In this document: piece by piece, positions 32,962 through 43,128 of the stretch
How the letters are laid out: the number at the start of each line of letters is the position of its first letter
How positions within the stretch are numbered: position 1 is the stretch's first letter
Assembly (NCBI GenBank): GCA_027490915.1
Contig: JAIXXG010000107.1
Coordinates: 1 to 64,000, forward strand
DNA: 64,000 bases
Direction of reading: 5' to 3'
From: Microbacteriaceae bacterium
GTDB lineage: Bacteria; Actinomycetota; Actinomycetes; Actinomycetales; Microbacteriaceae
Notes under the pieces: model-generated
Database searches by the model: none
Told to the model about the DNA's origin: nothing
What the model saw: the letters and a program-made list of their open reading frames with translations, nothing else
Program-made: the position numbers and the translations under genes

Positions 32962-33053
32962 GCGCCCGGTAGTCGAGACATCCGGGTTGTTATGTCCTTA
33001 CGGTAGCAGTCCGCCCCGACAGTTGTGAGCGACAAGACCGCCAGTGGACCATG

Positions 33054-33129
33054 TGGTGGCTCCGACGGGCGTCGATCCCGTGACCTCACGATTTTCAGTC
33101 GTGCGCTCTACCAACTGAGCTACAGAGCC
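33054..33129 (-). tRNA. tRNA-Phe(GAA)
   Basis: Cloverleaf on minus strand GGCTCTGTAGCTCAG...ACTGAAAAT...CGGAGCCACCA; CCA encoded. Confidence 0.95.
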
Positions 33130-33187
33130 GTGGGGCGTTGCCGCCCCGTACGGAACAAGCCCCCTCCGAGGAGAGGGCCCGTCGCCG

Positions 33188-33264
33188 TGGCGACCCTGAC
33201 GGGACTTGAACCCGCGACCTCCGCCGTGACAGGGCGGCACGCTAACCAACTGCGCTACAGGGCC
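33188..33264 (-). tRNA. tRNA-Asp(GTC)
   Basis: GGCCCTGTAGCGCAG...CTGTCACG...CAGGGTCGCCA; CCA encoded. Confidence 0.95.
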
Positions 33265-33293
33265 TTGCAGATATTCAATTGTAGGGCTGTTCG

Positions 33294-33366
33294 TGACCCC
33301 AACGGGATTCGAACCCGTGCTGCCGCCGTGAAAGGGCGGTGTCCTAGGCCACTAAACGATGGGGCC
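33294..33366 (-). tRNA. tRNA-Glu(TTC)
   Basis: GGCCCCATCGTTTAGTGGCCTAGGACACCGCCCTTTCACGG...TGGGGTCA. Confidence 0.95.
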
Positions 33367-33657
33367 GTGGTGGCGCGAGCCGCACAGCAACCGATGCACC
33401 AGCATAGGGCTCCCGCGGCGACTTCGCCAATCGGGTTCGGCGGCGGCCCGCGCGGGCTCCCGGCTGCGGGGCGGGCGGCGGGCTAGCGTCGCGGGCAGGA
33501 TGCCCGAGCGGCGCTCGGCCGGCGGCACGCCCCACCGGGGCGCGCCGTGCCTGGTCGCGGCGAGCATCCGTTGGTACTGTTGTTAATGGTGCTGGTGTGA
33601 GAGTTGTGACATAACGAAAGTGCGTCACGATCGACACCCGGCCGAACGGGGAGAGAC

Positions 33658-34959
33658 ATGCGGGCAGCACAACGCGGGGGGAACGCGATGGGCCGGTCGA
33701 CGACGGCAGACGCCGACGCGCGCAGCGTCGAGCGCGCCCCGAGCGCGCGGGCCGCGGCTCCGGTGCGCCGCCGCGGGCATGCCCTGATCGCGGCGCTCGC
33801 CGCCATCGCCCTGCTCGTCACCGGCTCGATCGCCGCGACCGAGCGGCCCGCCTACGCCACCGACTACCCCTCGTGGAACGACGTGCTCGAGGCCCGGCGC
33901 GACGTCGCCGCGGCCCAGCAGAAGATCAAGGAGATCAAGGCGGCGATCGAGGCGATCACCGCCGAGGTCGCCCGCACCGAGGCGATCGCCCAGGAGAAGG
34001 GCGAGATCTACTACGTGGCGCAGGAGGCCTTCGACGAGGCCGCCTACACCGCCGAGCAGCTGCAGGCCCAGGCCGACGAGGCGCAGGCCCGCGCCGACGC
34101 CTCGCGCCTGCGCGCCGGCCAGTTCGTGGCCGAGCTCGCGCGCTCGGGCGGCGGCGACCTCTCGGCGTCGCTGCTGACCAACCCGGGCCAGGCCGACGAG
34201 CTGCTCTCGCGCCTCGGCTTCGCCAGCAAGATCACCGAGCAGGCCGAGGGCATCTACGCCGCCGCGCTGCAAGACCAGAACGCCGCCGAGGCCTTCACCG
34301 AGCAGGCCAACGTCGCGAAGGGCATCCGCGACGAGCTGCGGCTCGAGGCGCAGGCCGCCTACGAGGAGGCGCAGGTCGCGGCCCAGGCCGCGCAAGACGC
34401 GCTCATCGCGCAGCAGGAGAACCAGGCGCGCCTCGAGGCCCAGCTCGCGGTGCTCGTCGAGAACCGCGAAGCCACCGAGCGCGACTACCAGGCCGGGGTG
34501 CAGGCGCAGTACGGCTCGGGGTCGAGCCTCGGCGCCGGGCAGATCAAGAACGGCTGGGCCGTACCCGCCAACGGCTACATCAGCTCGCCCTACGGCTACC
34601 GCGTGCACCCCATCAGCGGCTCGGTGCGCTTCCACGCCGGCGTCGACATCGCCAACGGTGCGGGAACTCCGCTCTATGCGGCGGCGAGCGGCGTCGTCGA
34701 GTACGCCGGCTGGAACGGCGGCTACGGCTACTTCATCCGCATCGATCACGGCAACGGCCTCACCACCTCGTACGGGCACATCCAGGCGGGCGGCATCCTC
34801 GTGCGCATGGGGCAGGAGGTCGTCGTGGGCCAGAACATCGCGCGCATGGGCACGACCGGCTCGTCGACCGGCAACCACCTGCACTTCGAGGTGCGCCAGA
34901 ACGGCGCGACCACCAACCCCGTCGACTACCTGCGGGGCAAAGGTCTGAGCATCGGGTAG
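33658..34959 (+). CDS. M23 family metallopeptidase with N-terminal coiled coil
   Basis: GYRVHPISGSVRFHAGVDIANGAGTPLYAAASGVV, GNHLHFEVRQNG. Confidence 0.92.
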   Translation: MRAAQRGGNAMGRSTTADADARSVERAPSARAAAPVRRRGHALIAALAAIALLVTGSIAATERPAYATDYPSWNDVLEARRDVAAAQQKIKEIKAAIEAITAEVARTEAIAQEKGEIYYVAQEAFDEAAYTAEQLQAQADEAQARADASRLRAGQFVAELARSGGGDLSASLLTNPGQADELLSRLGFASKITEQAEGIYAAALQDQNAAEAFTEQANVAKGIRDELRLEAQAAYEEAQVAAQAAQDALIAQQENQARLEAQLAVLVENREATERDYQAGVQAQYGSGSSLGAGQIKNGWAVPANGYISSPYGYRVHPISGSVRFHAGVDIANGAGTPLYAAASGVVEYAGWNGGYGYFIRIDHGNGLTTSYGHIQAGGILVRMGQEVVVGQNIARMGTTGSSTGNHLHFEVRQNGATTNPVDYLRGKGLSIG

Positions 34960-34965
34960 GCGGGT

Positions 34966-36318
34966 GTGACGCGCCGCCGAGACCCGCGCGCGCCGCTCGC
35001 CCTGGTGGTGGCGGTGCTGCTCGTGGGCGGCGGGCTCGGCCCGAGCATCCCAAGCGCGATCGCAGCGCCGGCCCCGCCGAGCTGGGACGACGTCGAGGCC
35101 GCCCGCGGCGACGTCGAGGCGACGCAGATCGCGATCGAGCGCATCACCGAGCAGGCCGTGGCGCAGGCCGCCGAGCTCGAGGCCGTGCGCACGGCGGCCA
35201 TCGAGGCGGGCGAGAAGCTGCAGGCGGCGACGGATGCTCTCGCCGCTGCCGAGCAGCAGCTCGCGTCGCTCGAGCGCCAGCACGACGCCGCGGCGCTGCG
35301 GGCCGACGCCTCGGGAGCACAGGCGGCGCAGCTCGCCGCGCAGCTGGCCCGCGCCGGCGGCGGCGACGTCACGATGGCGCTCATCGTGAGCGGCGACGAC
35401 GCGGATGCTCTGCTCTACCGCCTCGGAACGGTCAGCGCCCTCACCGCCCGCGTCGACGAGGTGCTCGCCCGTGCGGTCGCCGACCGCAACGCCGCCGACG
35501 CCCTCGCGCAGCAGGCCGCGACCGCGCGCACCGCTCGCGCCGACGCCGTCGCTGAGGCCGAGGCCGTGCAGGTCGAGACGACGGCCGTGGCCATCCGGGC
35601 CGAGCGGCGGGCGGCCGCGCAGCAGGCGCTGCTCGACGACCTCGCGCAGAAGCTCGCCGTGCTCACCGGGCGGTCGGCCGAGGTCGAGCGGGAGTACCTC
35701 GACTCGCTCGAGCACGGCGGGTCGGGCGGCACGCCGCCGGCCGGGCCGGCGCCGAGCCCGAGCGCGCCTGCTCCGAGCCCGAGCGCGCCTCCCGCCGGGC
35801 CCACGCCCAGCCCGAGCGCGCCCGCCCCGAGCCCGAGCGCGCCCGCGCCCTCACCGTCGCCGAGCACGCCGCCCGCGCCGACCCCGCCCGCGCCGACGCC
35901 GCCGAGCGGCAGCGGCCCCACCCCGAACGCAGCCGTCGTCGCGGCCGCGCTCGCTTTCGCGCGGGCGCAGCTAGGCGAGCCCTACCGCTGGGGCGCGGCC
36001 GGCCCCGACGCGTGGGACTGCTCGGGGCTCACGATGATGGCCTACTCAGCGGGCGGGCTCGCGATCGGCGGGCACTCCGTCTCGGCGCAGTACAACCGGG
36101 CGGCGTCGCGCGGCCTGCTCGTGCCGTACGCGCAGGCGATGCCGGGCGACCTCATCTTCTACAGCTACGGCGGCTCCGCATCCGGCAGCAAGTACCACGT
36201 GGCGATCTACCTCGGAAACGGGCAGATGCTCGAGGCCCCGTCGGCGGGAAAGCCGGTGCGCATCGTCACGGTGCGCACCTACGACCGCATCCCGGTCGTC
36301 GCGCGGCCGAGCGGGTAG
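34966..36318 (+). CDS. C40 (NlpC/P60) peptidase with coiled coil and Pro/Ser-rich repeat linker
   Basis: EPYRWGAAGPDAWDCSGLTMMAYSAGG, PGDLIFYSYGG, YHVAIYLGNGQMLEAP. Confidence 0.92.
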   Translation: MTRRRDPRAPLALVVAVLLVGGGLGPSIPSAIAAPAPPSWDDVEAARGDVEATQIAIERITEQAVAQAAELEAVRTAAIEAGEKLQAATDALAAAEQQLASLERQHDAAALRADASGAQAAQLAAQLARAGGGDVTMALIVSGDDADALLYRLGTVSALTARVDEVLARAVADRNAADALAQQAATARTARADAVAEAEAVQVETTAVAIRAERRAAAQQALLDDLAQKLAVLTGRSAEVEREYLDSLEHGGSGGTPPAGPAPSPSAPAPSPSAPPAGPTPSPSAPAPSPSAPAPSPSPSTPPAPTPPAPTPPSGSGPTPNAAVVAAALAFARAQLGEPYRWGAAGPDAWDCSGLTMMAYSAGGLAIGGHSVSAQYNRAASRGLLVPYAQAMPGDLIFYSYGGSASGSKYHVAIYLGNGQMLEAPSAGKPVRIVTVRTYDRIPVVARPSG

Positions 36319-36362
36319 CCGACGACGCGGCGCGGCGCGGCGACGAGTGGGCCAGACGGTGC

Positions 36363-36854
36363 CTAGTGGCCGCCGGGCACGTACGCGGCGATGCCGGCCT
36401 GCACGATCGCCTCGGCCTCGGCGGCGTCGCCCCAGCCCTCGGTCTTGACCCACTTGCCGGGCTCGAGGTCTTTGTAGTGCTCGAAGAAGTGCTCGATCTC
36501 TTTGCGGGTCTGCTCGGGAACATCCGCGATGTCCTGGATGTGCGCCCAGCGGGGATCCTTCGCGGGAACGCAGATGACCTTCGCGTCGCTGCCGCCGTCG
36601 TCGGTCATGTTGAAGACGCCGACGGGCCGCACCTCGACACCCACGCCGGGGAACAGCGGGTACTCGAGCAGCACGAGCGCGTCGACCGGGTCGCCGTCGA
36701 GGCCGAGGGTGTTCTCGAAGTAGCCGTAGTCGGTCGGGTAGACGAACGGCGTGAACAGCACGCGGTCGAGAAAGACGCGGCCGGTCTCGTGGTCGACCTC
36801 GTACTTGTTGCGGCTGCCGCGGGGAATCTCGATGACGACGGGGTAGGCGCCCAT
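36363..36854 (-). CDS. ppa: Inorganic pyrophosphatase
   Basis: [39 protein letters not shown]. Confidence 0.95.
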   Translation of the reverse strand: MGAYPVVIEIPRGSRNKYEVDHETGRVFLDRVLFTPFVYPTDYGYFENTLGLDGDPVDALVLLEYPLFPGVGVEVRPVGVFNMTDDGGSDAKVICVPAKDPRWAHIQDIADVPEQTRKEIEHFFEHYKDLEPGKWVKTEGWGDAAEAEAIVQAGIAAYVPGGH

Positions 36855-36925
36855 GGGGGTGCTCCTTCAGAACGGAGGGGAGAACGGAAAAGTCGCGTGC
36901 CGATCGGCGGCTCTAACCTTAGTGG

Positions 36926-37960
36926 ATGCCCTCCGAGCCGACCCCGGCAGCGCGGCGCCCCCGGCTCACCCCGGCGGTCGCCGACACGCGCCGCGCGGTG
37001 CGCGAGGCCCTCGCCGACCTGCCGGCGGGCTCACTCGCCCTCGTCGCCCTGAGCGGAGGCCCCGACTCGCTGGCGCTCGCCGCGGCCGCCGGGTTCGAAG
37101 CGCCCCGGCTCGGGCTGCGCGCCGGCGCGGTGATCGTCGACCACGGGCTGCAGAGCGACTCGGCCACGGTGGCCGCGCGCGCGGCGGAGGCGGCGCGGGC
37201 GCTCGGGCTCGACCCCGTGCGGGTCGAGCGCGTGCGGGTCGAGGGCCCGGGCGGCCCCGAGTCCGCGGCGCGCGCGGCCCGGTACGCCGCGCTCGAGGTC
37301 GCGGCCGTCGAGCACGGGGCCGCGGCCGTGCTGCTCGGGCACTCGCTCGACGACCAGGCCGAGACCGTGCTGCTCGGACTCGCGCGCGGCAGCGGCACGC
37401 TGAGCATCGCGGGCATGGCCGAGGTCGCGGGGCTCTACCGCCGACCGCTGCTCGAGCTGCGCCGCGCCGCACTCGCCCAGGCCTGCGCCGACCAGGGCCT
37501 CGAGCCGTGGAGCGACCCGCACAACAGCGACGAGCGCTTCGCGCGCGTGCGGGTGCGGCGGCGCATCCTGCCGATGCTCGAAGAGCACCTCGATGCGGGG
37601 ATCGTCGAGGCGCTCGCCCGCACCGCCGCGATCGCCCGCGAGGACGCCGAGGCGCTCGACGCCATGGTCGACGAGGTCGCGGAGGAGCTCGTCGAGCTCG
37701 CCGAGGGCGGCTGCTCGCTGCCGGTCGCGTGGCTCGCCGCGAACCCGGCGGCGCTGCGGCATCGGCTCATCCGGCTCGTCGCGCGCGCCGAGTTCGGGGT
37801 CGCGCTCACCCGCACGCAGACCCTCGAGGTGGCGCGGCTCGTGACCGACTGGCACGGCCAGGGGCCGGTGCACCTGCCCGGCGTTAGGGTGGAACGCACC
37901 GCCGGGCTGATCGTGTTCACGCAGGCCCCCGAGACCACCCCCGACACGGCTGAGGAGTGA
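36926..37960 (+). CDS. tilS: tRNA(Ile)-lysidine synthase
   Basis: ALSGGPDSLALA PP-loop; upstream of hpt-ftsH. Confidence 0.92.
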   Translation: MPSEPTPAARRPRLTPAVADTRRAVREALADLPAGSLALVALSGGPDSLALAAAAGFEAPRLGLRAGAVIVDHGLQSDSATVAARAAEAARALGLDPVRVERVRVEGPGGPESAARAARYAALEVAAVEHGAAAVLLGHSLDDQAETVLLGLARGSGTLSIAGMAEVAGLYRRPLLELRRAALAQACADQGLEPWSDPHNSDERFARVRVRRRILPMLEEHLDAGIVEALARTAAIAREDAEALDAMVDEVAEELVELAEGGCSLPVAWLAANPAALRHRLIRLVARAEFGVALTRTQTLEVARLVTDWHGQGPVHLPGVRVERTAGLIVFTQAPETTPDTAEE

Positions 37961-37963
37961 CCC

Positions 37964-38518
37964 GTGGACGTCGAAGACATCCGTAGCGACCTGACCGAGG
38001 TGCTCGTCACCGAGCAGGAGATCCACGCGAAGCTGGCCGAGCTGGCCCGCCGCGTCGAGGCCGACTACGGCGACACCCCGCCCCTGCTGGTCGGCGTGCT
38101 CAAGGGTGCGGTCATGGTCATGGCCGACTTCGCCCGCGAGCTGTCGTTCTCGGCCGAGATGGACTGGATGGCCGTCTCGAGCTACGGCAAGAGCACCGAG
38201 TCGAGCGGCGTCGTGCGCATCCTCAAAGACCTCGACACCGAGATCGCCGGCCGCGACGTGCTGATCGTGGAAGACATCATCGACTCGGGGCTGACCCTCT
38301 CGTGGCTGCGCGACAACCTCGCGTCGCGCGGGGCGAAGAGCGTCAAGATTCTCGCGCTGCTGCGCAAGCCCGAGGCCGCCAAGGTCGAGGTCGACGTCGA
38401 GTACGTCGGCTTCGACATCCCGCCGGCCTTCGTCGTCGGCTACGGCCTCGACTACGCCGAGAAGTACCGCAACCTGCGGGCCGTCGGCGTGCTCGCGCCG
38501 CACGTCTACACGCACTAG
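37964..38518 (+). CDS. hpt: Hypoxanthine phosphoribosyltransferase
   Basis: VLIVEDIIDSGLTLSWL PRPP motif, VGYGLDYAEKYRNL. Confidence 0.95.
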   Translation: MDVEDIRSDLTEVLVTEQEIHAKLAELARRVEADYGDTPPLLVGVLKGAVMVMADFARELSFSAEMDWMAVSSYGKSTESSGVVRILKDLDTEIAGRDVLIVEDIIDSGLTLSWLRDNLASRGAKSVKILALLRKPEAAKVEVDVEYVGFDIPPAFVVGYGLDYAEKYRNLRAVGVLAPHVYTH

Positions 38519-38531
38519 CGGCGCTGGCCGT

Positions 38532-38603
38532 GCACGAACGTCTGCAGAACGACGTCGTGCGCGGTGTTTGGGGCTAGGCGCGCGATTCTGCAGACGTTCG
38601 TGC
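38532..38603. repeat. Inverted repeat, 18-bp perfect arms GCACGAACGTCTGCAGAA / TTCTGCAGACGTTCGTGC, 36-nt spacer
   Basis: Read directly from sequence. Confidence 0.95.
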
Positions 38604-38709
38604 CCGCTCCGCCGCGGGCGAACAGCGCACGGGGTGCCAAGGGTCGCGCGATACCCTGGCAGGCACGTCTCACCAGAAGAAAGGTGCGGGGCGCCACGCC
38701 CGCCAGCCC

Positions 38710-40740
38710 ATGAATCTCAAGCGCATCACTCGAGGCCCCTTCCTCTACATCGTCGCCGGAGCCCTCGTGCTCTGGGTCGGCTTCGCCCTGCTCTCGGGCA
38801 TCGGCGGCTTCCGGCAGATCAGCACCCAGCAGGGCCTGGAGTTTCTGCAGGATGCCCAGCTGAAGAGCGTGAAGATCGTCGACGGCGAGCAGCGCGTCGA
38901 CCTCGTGCTCGCCGAGCCCGACGACGAGTACGGCACGAACGTGCAGTTCTACTACGTGGCACCCCGCGGTGCGGCGATCGTCGAGGCCGTCGACGCGGCG
39001 AATGTCGCGGACGAGTTCACCGACGAGGTGCCGCAGACGAACTTCTTCGTCAGCCTGCTCGGTCTGATCATCCCGTTCGTCATCATCGGCCTCATCTTCT
39101 ACTTCCTGCTCACCCGCCTGCAGGGCGGCGGCGGCCGGGTCATGCAGTTCGGCAAGTCGCGCGCGAAGCTCGTCAGCAAAGAGACGCCGCAGGTGACCTT
39201 CGCCGACGTCGCGGGCGCCGACGAGGCGATCGAGGAGCTCGAGGAGATCAAGGACTTCCTGAAAGACCCGACGCGGTTCCAGGCGGTCGGCGCGCGGATT
39301 CCGAAGGGCGTGCTGCTGTACGGCCCGCCCGGAACGGGCAAGACCCTGCTCGCTCGCTCGGTCGCGGGCGAGGCGGGGGTGCCGTTCTACTCGATCTCGG
39401 GCTCCGACTTCGTCGAGATGTTCGTGGGTGTCGGCGCGAGCCGCGTGCGCGACCTCTTCACCCAGGCGAAGGAGAACGCGCCGGCGATCATCTTCGTCGA
39501 CGAGATCGACGCCGTCGGTCGTCACCGCGGCGCCGGCATGGGCGGCGGCCACGACGAGCGCGAGCAGACGCTCAACCAGATGCTCGTCGAGATGGACGGC
39601 TTTGAGGCCAACACCAACGTCATCATGATCGCGGCCACGAACCGGCCCGACATCCTCGACCCGGCGCTGCTGCGCCCGGGCCGCTTCGACCGGCAGATCC
39701 AGGTCGACGCCCCCGACCTCAAGGGCCGCCAGAAGATTCTCGAGGTGCACGCCAAGGGCAAGCCGATGGCCGAGAACGTCGACCTCGAGGTGCTCGCGCG
39801 CAAGACGCCGGGCTACACCGGCGCCGACCTCGCCAACGTGCTCAACGAGGCCGCCCTGCTCACCGCCCGCGCGCACGAGCAGATCATCACCAACGAGGCG
39901 CTCGACGAGGCCGTCGACCGCGTGATGGCCGGCCCGCAGCGCCGCACGCGCGTGATGCGCGACCATGAGAAGCTCATCACCGCGTACCACGAGGGCGGCC
40001 ACGCGCTCGCGGCCGCGGCGATGCGCAACACCGATCCGGTGACGAAGGTCACGATCCTGCCGCGCGGACGCGCCCTCGGCTACACGATGGTGCTGCCGGT
40101 CGACGACAAGTACTCGGTCACCCGCAACGAGCTGCTCGACCAGCTGACCTACGCCATGGGCGGTCGCGTCGCGGAGGAGATCGTCTTCCACGACCCGACC
40201 ACGGGCGCGAGCAACGACATCGAGAAGGCCACCGCCATCGCGCGCCGCATGGTCACCGAGTACGGCATGAGCGCGAGCATCGGCGCGGTCAAGCTGGGGC
40301 AGTCGAGCGGCGAGGTCTTCCTCGGCCGCGACATGGGCCACCAGCGCGACTACAGCGACAGCGTCGCCGAGCGCGTCGACGCCGAGGTGCGCGCGCTCAT
40401 CGAGCAGGCGCACGACGAGGCGTGGCGGGTCATCAACGACAACCGCGACATCCTCGACCGCCTTGCGACCGAGCTGCTCGAGAAGGAGACGCTCGACCAC
40501 CTCCGGCTCGCCGAGATCTTCGCCGATGTGAAGAAGCTGCCCGAGCGCCCGCAGTGGCTCTCGAGCACCGAGCGGCCGCTGCCGAACATCCCGCCGGTGC
40601 CGATGCCGACGAAGGCGCCTGTCGAGGCGGCCGCCCTCGCGAGCACCGCCGCCGACGCGCCCGCTCGCCCGAAGCGCGCCCCGCGCGCGAAGAAGGCCGA
40701 CGGCACCGCCGAGAGCACCGCCGACGGCGCGCGCGACTGA
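38710..40740 (+). CDS. ftsH: ATP-dependent zinc metalloprotease FtsH
   Basis: [46 protein letters not shown]; zinc site HEGGH (usual HEAGH). Confidence 0.97.
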   Translation: MNLKRITRGPFLYIVAGALVLWVGFALLSGIGGFRQISTQQGLEFLQDAQLKSVKIVDGEQRVDLVLAEPDDEYGTNVQFYYVAPRGAAIVEAVDAANVADEFTDEVPQTNFFVSLLGLIIPFVIIGLIFYFLLTRLQGGGGRVMQFGKSRAKLVSKETPQVTFADVAGADEAIEELEEIKDFLKDPTRFQAVGARIPKGVLLYGPPGTGKTLLARSVAGEAGVPFYSISGSDFVEMFVGVGASRVRDLFTQAKENAPAIIFVDEIDAVGRHRGAGMGGGHDEREQTLNQMLVEMDGFEANTNVIMIAATNRPDILDPALLRPGRFDRQIQVDAPDLKGRQKILEVHAKGKPMAENVDLEVLARKTPGYTGADLANVLNEAALLTARAHEQIITNEALDEAVDRVMAGPQRRTRVMRDHEKLITAYHEGGHALAAAAMRNTDPVTKVTILPRGRALGYTMVLPVDDKYSVTRNELLDQLTYAMGGRVAEEIVFHDPTTGASNDIEKATAIARRMVTEYGMSASIGAVKLGQSSGEVFLGRDMGHQRDYSDSVAERVDAEVRALIEQAHDEAWRVINDNRDILDRLATELLEKETLDHLRLAEIFADVKKLPERPQWLSSTERPLPNIPPVPMPTKAPVEAAALASTAADAPARPKRAPRAKKADGTAESTADGARD

Positions 40741-40748
40741 GCCTGCTC

Positions 40749-41330
40749 ATGACCGTCGACACCGGCCGCATCGAGGCGGCCGTCGCTGAGATCCTGGTCG
40801 CCATTGGGGAGGACCCCGAGCGGCCGGGCCTGGCGACGACGCCGCAGCGGGTCGCCGAGGCCTACGCCGAGTTCTTCGCGGGCGTCGGCGTCGACCCGGT
40901 GCCGCTGCTGCAGGACGAGCTCGCGACGCAGGACGCCCCCGAGCGCACCGGCGAGGCCGTGCTGCTGCGCGACATCGCGCTGCGCTCGATCTGCGAGCAC
41001 CACCTGCTGCCGTTCACGGGCGTCGCGCACGTCGCCTACCTGCCGGGCGAGCGGCTCGTCGGCCTCGGCAGCATCACGCGGTGCGTCGAGACCCTCGCCT
41101 CGCGCCCGCAGCTGCAGGAGCGCCTCGGCGAGCAGATCGTCGACGCCCTCGACGCGGCGCTCGCTCCGCTCGGCGTGCTCGTCGTCATCGACGCCCGGCA
41201 CGGCTGCGTCGGCGCGCGCGGGCCCCGTCAGGCCGACAGCACCACCGTCACGGTCGCCGCGAGCGGGATGCTCGCCGACCCCGCGCGGCGCACCGAGGTG
41301 ATGGCGCTCATCGGCAGAGGCGCCGCGTGA
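40749..41330 (+). CDS. folE: GTP cyclohydrolase I
   Basis: SICEHHLLPFTGVAHVAYLPGERLVGLGSITR. Confidence 0.96.
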   Translation: MTVDTGRIEAAVAEILVAIGEDPERPGLATTPQRVAEAYAEFFAGVGVDPVPLLQDELATQDAPERTGEAVLLRDIALRSICEHHLLPFTGVAHVAYLPGERLVGLGSITRCVETLASRPQLQERLGEQIVDALDAALAPLGVLVVIDARHGCVGARGPRQADSTTVTVAASGMLADPARRTEVMALIGRGAA

Positions 41331-42607
41331 GCGGCGAGACTGTCGCGCCGCAGCCGCGCGCCGCAGCGGCGGCGGCGCGCCCAGAGGTATGGGGCGTGCT
41401 CAACGTCACGCCCGACTCGTTCAGCGACGGCGGGCGCTACCTCGCCCTCGACGCGGCCCTCGCGCAGGGGCGGGCGCTGGTCGCCGACGGCGCGTCCGTC
41501 ATCGACGTCGGCGGCGAGTCGACCCGGCCGGGCGCCGAGCCCGTGGCGCCGGAGGTCGAGCGCGAGCGCGTGCTGCCCGTGGTGGCGGCGCTCGCCGCGG
41601 AGGGCATCCGGGTCTCGATCGACACCATGAACGCCGAGACCGCGGCCGCCGCCGTCGAAGCCGGGGCCGCGATCGTGAACGACGTGAGCGGCGGCCTCGC
41701 CGACCCCGCCATGCTCGCGACCGTCGCGGGCCTGCCGTGCGACTACGTGGTCATGCACTGGCGCGGCCCGAGCGCGGTGTGGGACCAGGTGAGCGACTAC
41801 GCCTGGGCGCCGCGCGACGTCGCCGACGAGCTGCGCGCGCGCCTCGCCGCGGCGCAGGAGGCGGGCATCGCGGCCGACCGGCTCTGGGTCGACCCGGGCC
41901 TCGGCTTCGCCAAGCGCGCCGAGCACAACTGGCAGCTGCTCGCGCGCCTCGACGAGCTGCGTGCCCTCGGCGCCCGTGTGCTGGTCGGCGCCTCGCGCAA
42001 GCGGTTTCTCGGAGCGCTGCTGCCCGAGGGCACCCCCGTCGACGAGCGCGATCTGCTGACCGCGGTGCTCTCGGCCCTCGTCGCCGATCGGGTGGATGCC
42101 CTGCGCGTGCACGACGTCGCCGCGAGCGCCCGCGCCCTCGCCGTGCAGCGGTCGCTCGCGGCTGCGGGCCCGGCTGCCGCGCCGGTGCAGGTCGCCCTCG
42201 AGGGTGCGTACACGGCGGCGGCCCCCGCGTCCTCCGCGCCGCACGCCGGCGACCGCATCACCCTCACGGGCCTGCGCGCGTTCGCCCACCACGGCGTCTT
42301 CGACCACGAGCGCCGCGACGGGCAGCAGTTCATCATCGACGTCGTCGCCCACCTCGACCTGCGTGCCGCCGCCGCCGGCGACGAGCTCACGGCGACCGTG
42401 CACTACGGCGAGCTCGCCGAGCAGGTGGTCGCCGCCGTCGAGACCGACCCGGTCGACCTCATCGAGACGGTCGCCGAGCGGGTCGCCGCCGTCGTGCTGC
42501 AGCACGGCGCGGTGTGGCAGACCACCGTGACCGTGCACAAGCCGCAGGCGCCGATCACGGTGCCGTTCGCCGACGTGAGCGTCACGATCGTGCGGGGCCG
42601 GCCATGA
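41327..42607 (+). CDS. folP: Bifunctional dihydropteroate synthase / dihydroneopterin aldolase
   Basis: N-term GVLNVTPDSFSDGGRYL, VIDVGGESTRPGAE; C-term ITLTGLRAFAHHGVFDHERRDGQQFIIDV (FolB) in the same ORF. Confidence 0.93.
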   Translation: MSGETVAPQPRAAAAAARPEVWGVLNVTPDSFSDGGRYLALDAALAQGRALVADGASVIDVGGESTRPGAEPVAPEVERERVLPVVAALAAEGIRVSIDTMNAETAAAAVEAGAAIVNDVSGGLADPAMLATVAGLPCDYVVMHWRGPSAVWDQVSDYAWAPRDVADELRARLAAAQEAGIAADRLWVDPGLGFAKRAEHNWQLLARLDELRALGARVLVGASRKRFLGALLPEGTPVDERDLLTAVLSALVADRVDALRVHDVAASARALAVQRSLAAAGPAAAPVQVALEGAYTAAAPASSAPHAGDRITLTGLRAFAHHGVFDHERRDGQQFIIDVVAHLDLRAAAAGDELTATVHYGELAEQVVAAVETDPVDLIETVAERVAAVVLQHGAVWQTTVTVHKPQAPITVPFADVSVTIVRGRP

Positions 42608-43128
42608 CGAGCGCCCACCTCGCCACGGCCGTCATCGCCCTCGGCAGCAACCTCGGCGATCGCGAGGCCACGCTCGCGCGCGCGGTGGCCGCGCTCGACG
42701 CGCTGCCCGAGTCGAGCATCCTGGCGGTGTCGTCGTGGCACGGAACGGTCGCCCTCACCCTCGACGGCCTCGACCCCGCGAAGCCCGCCTACCTGAACGG
42801 CGTCGCCCTGCTGGCCACCCGGCTCGACGCGTACACGCTGCTCGACGAGCTGCTGCGCATCGAGGTCGAGAACGGCCGCGACCGCAGCGACCCGAGCGCC
42901 GAGCGCTGGGGCGACCGCACGCTCGACCTCGACCTCATCGCGCTCGACCAGCTCGAGATCGACTCCGACGTGCTGCAGCTGCCGCATCCCCGCGCGCACG
43001 AGCGCGACTTCGTGCTCGCCCCGTGGCTCGAGGTGCAGCCAGATGCCGAGCTCACGGGCCACGGCCCCATCGCCGCGCTGCTCGCGCGCCTGCGCTCGGC
43101 GGCCGACGATCCGGGCGGTGTCGCGTGA
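42604..43128 (+). CDS. folK: 2-amino-4-hydroxy-6-hydroxymethyldihydropteridine diphosphokinase
   Basis: ALGSNLGDREATL, RWGDRTLDLDLIALDQLEIDSDVLQLPHPRAHERDFVLAPWLEV. Confidence 0.95.
   Translation: MTSAHLATAVIALGSNLGDREATLARAVAALDALPESSILAVSSWHGTVALTLDGLDPAKPAYLNGVALLATRLDAYTLLDELLRIEVENGRDRSDPSAERWGDRTLDLDLIALDQLEIDSDVLQLPHPRAHERDFVLAPWLEVQPDAELTGHGPIAALLARLRSAADDPGGVA

Noticed and set aside
33367-33657. c-di-AMP (ydaO) riboswitch upstream of the M23 peptidase
   Set aside because: Expected for this gene class in Actinobacteria, but the conserved ydaO core motifs were not found by eye
33625-35715. 696-aa minus-strand ORF
   Set aside because: Shadow ORF over the M23 and C40 peptidase genes
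35740-35925. CRISPR-like repeats
   Set aside because: Codon-level Pro/Ser repeat within an ORF, not repeat-spacer architecture
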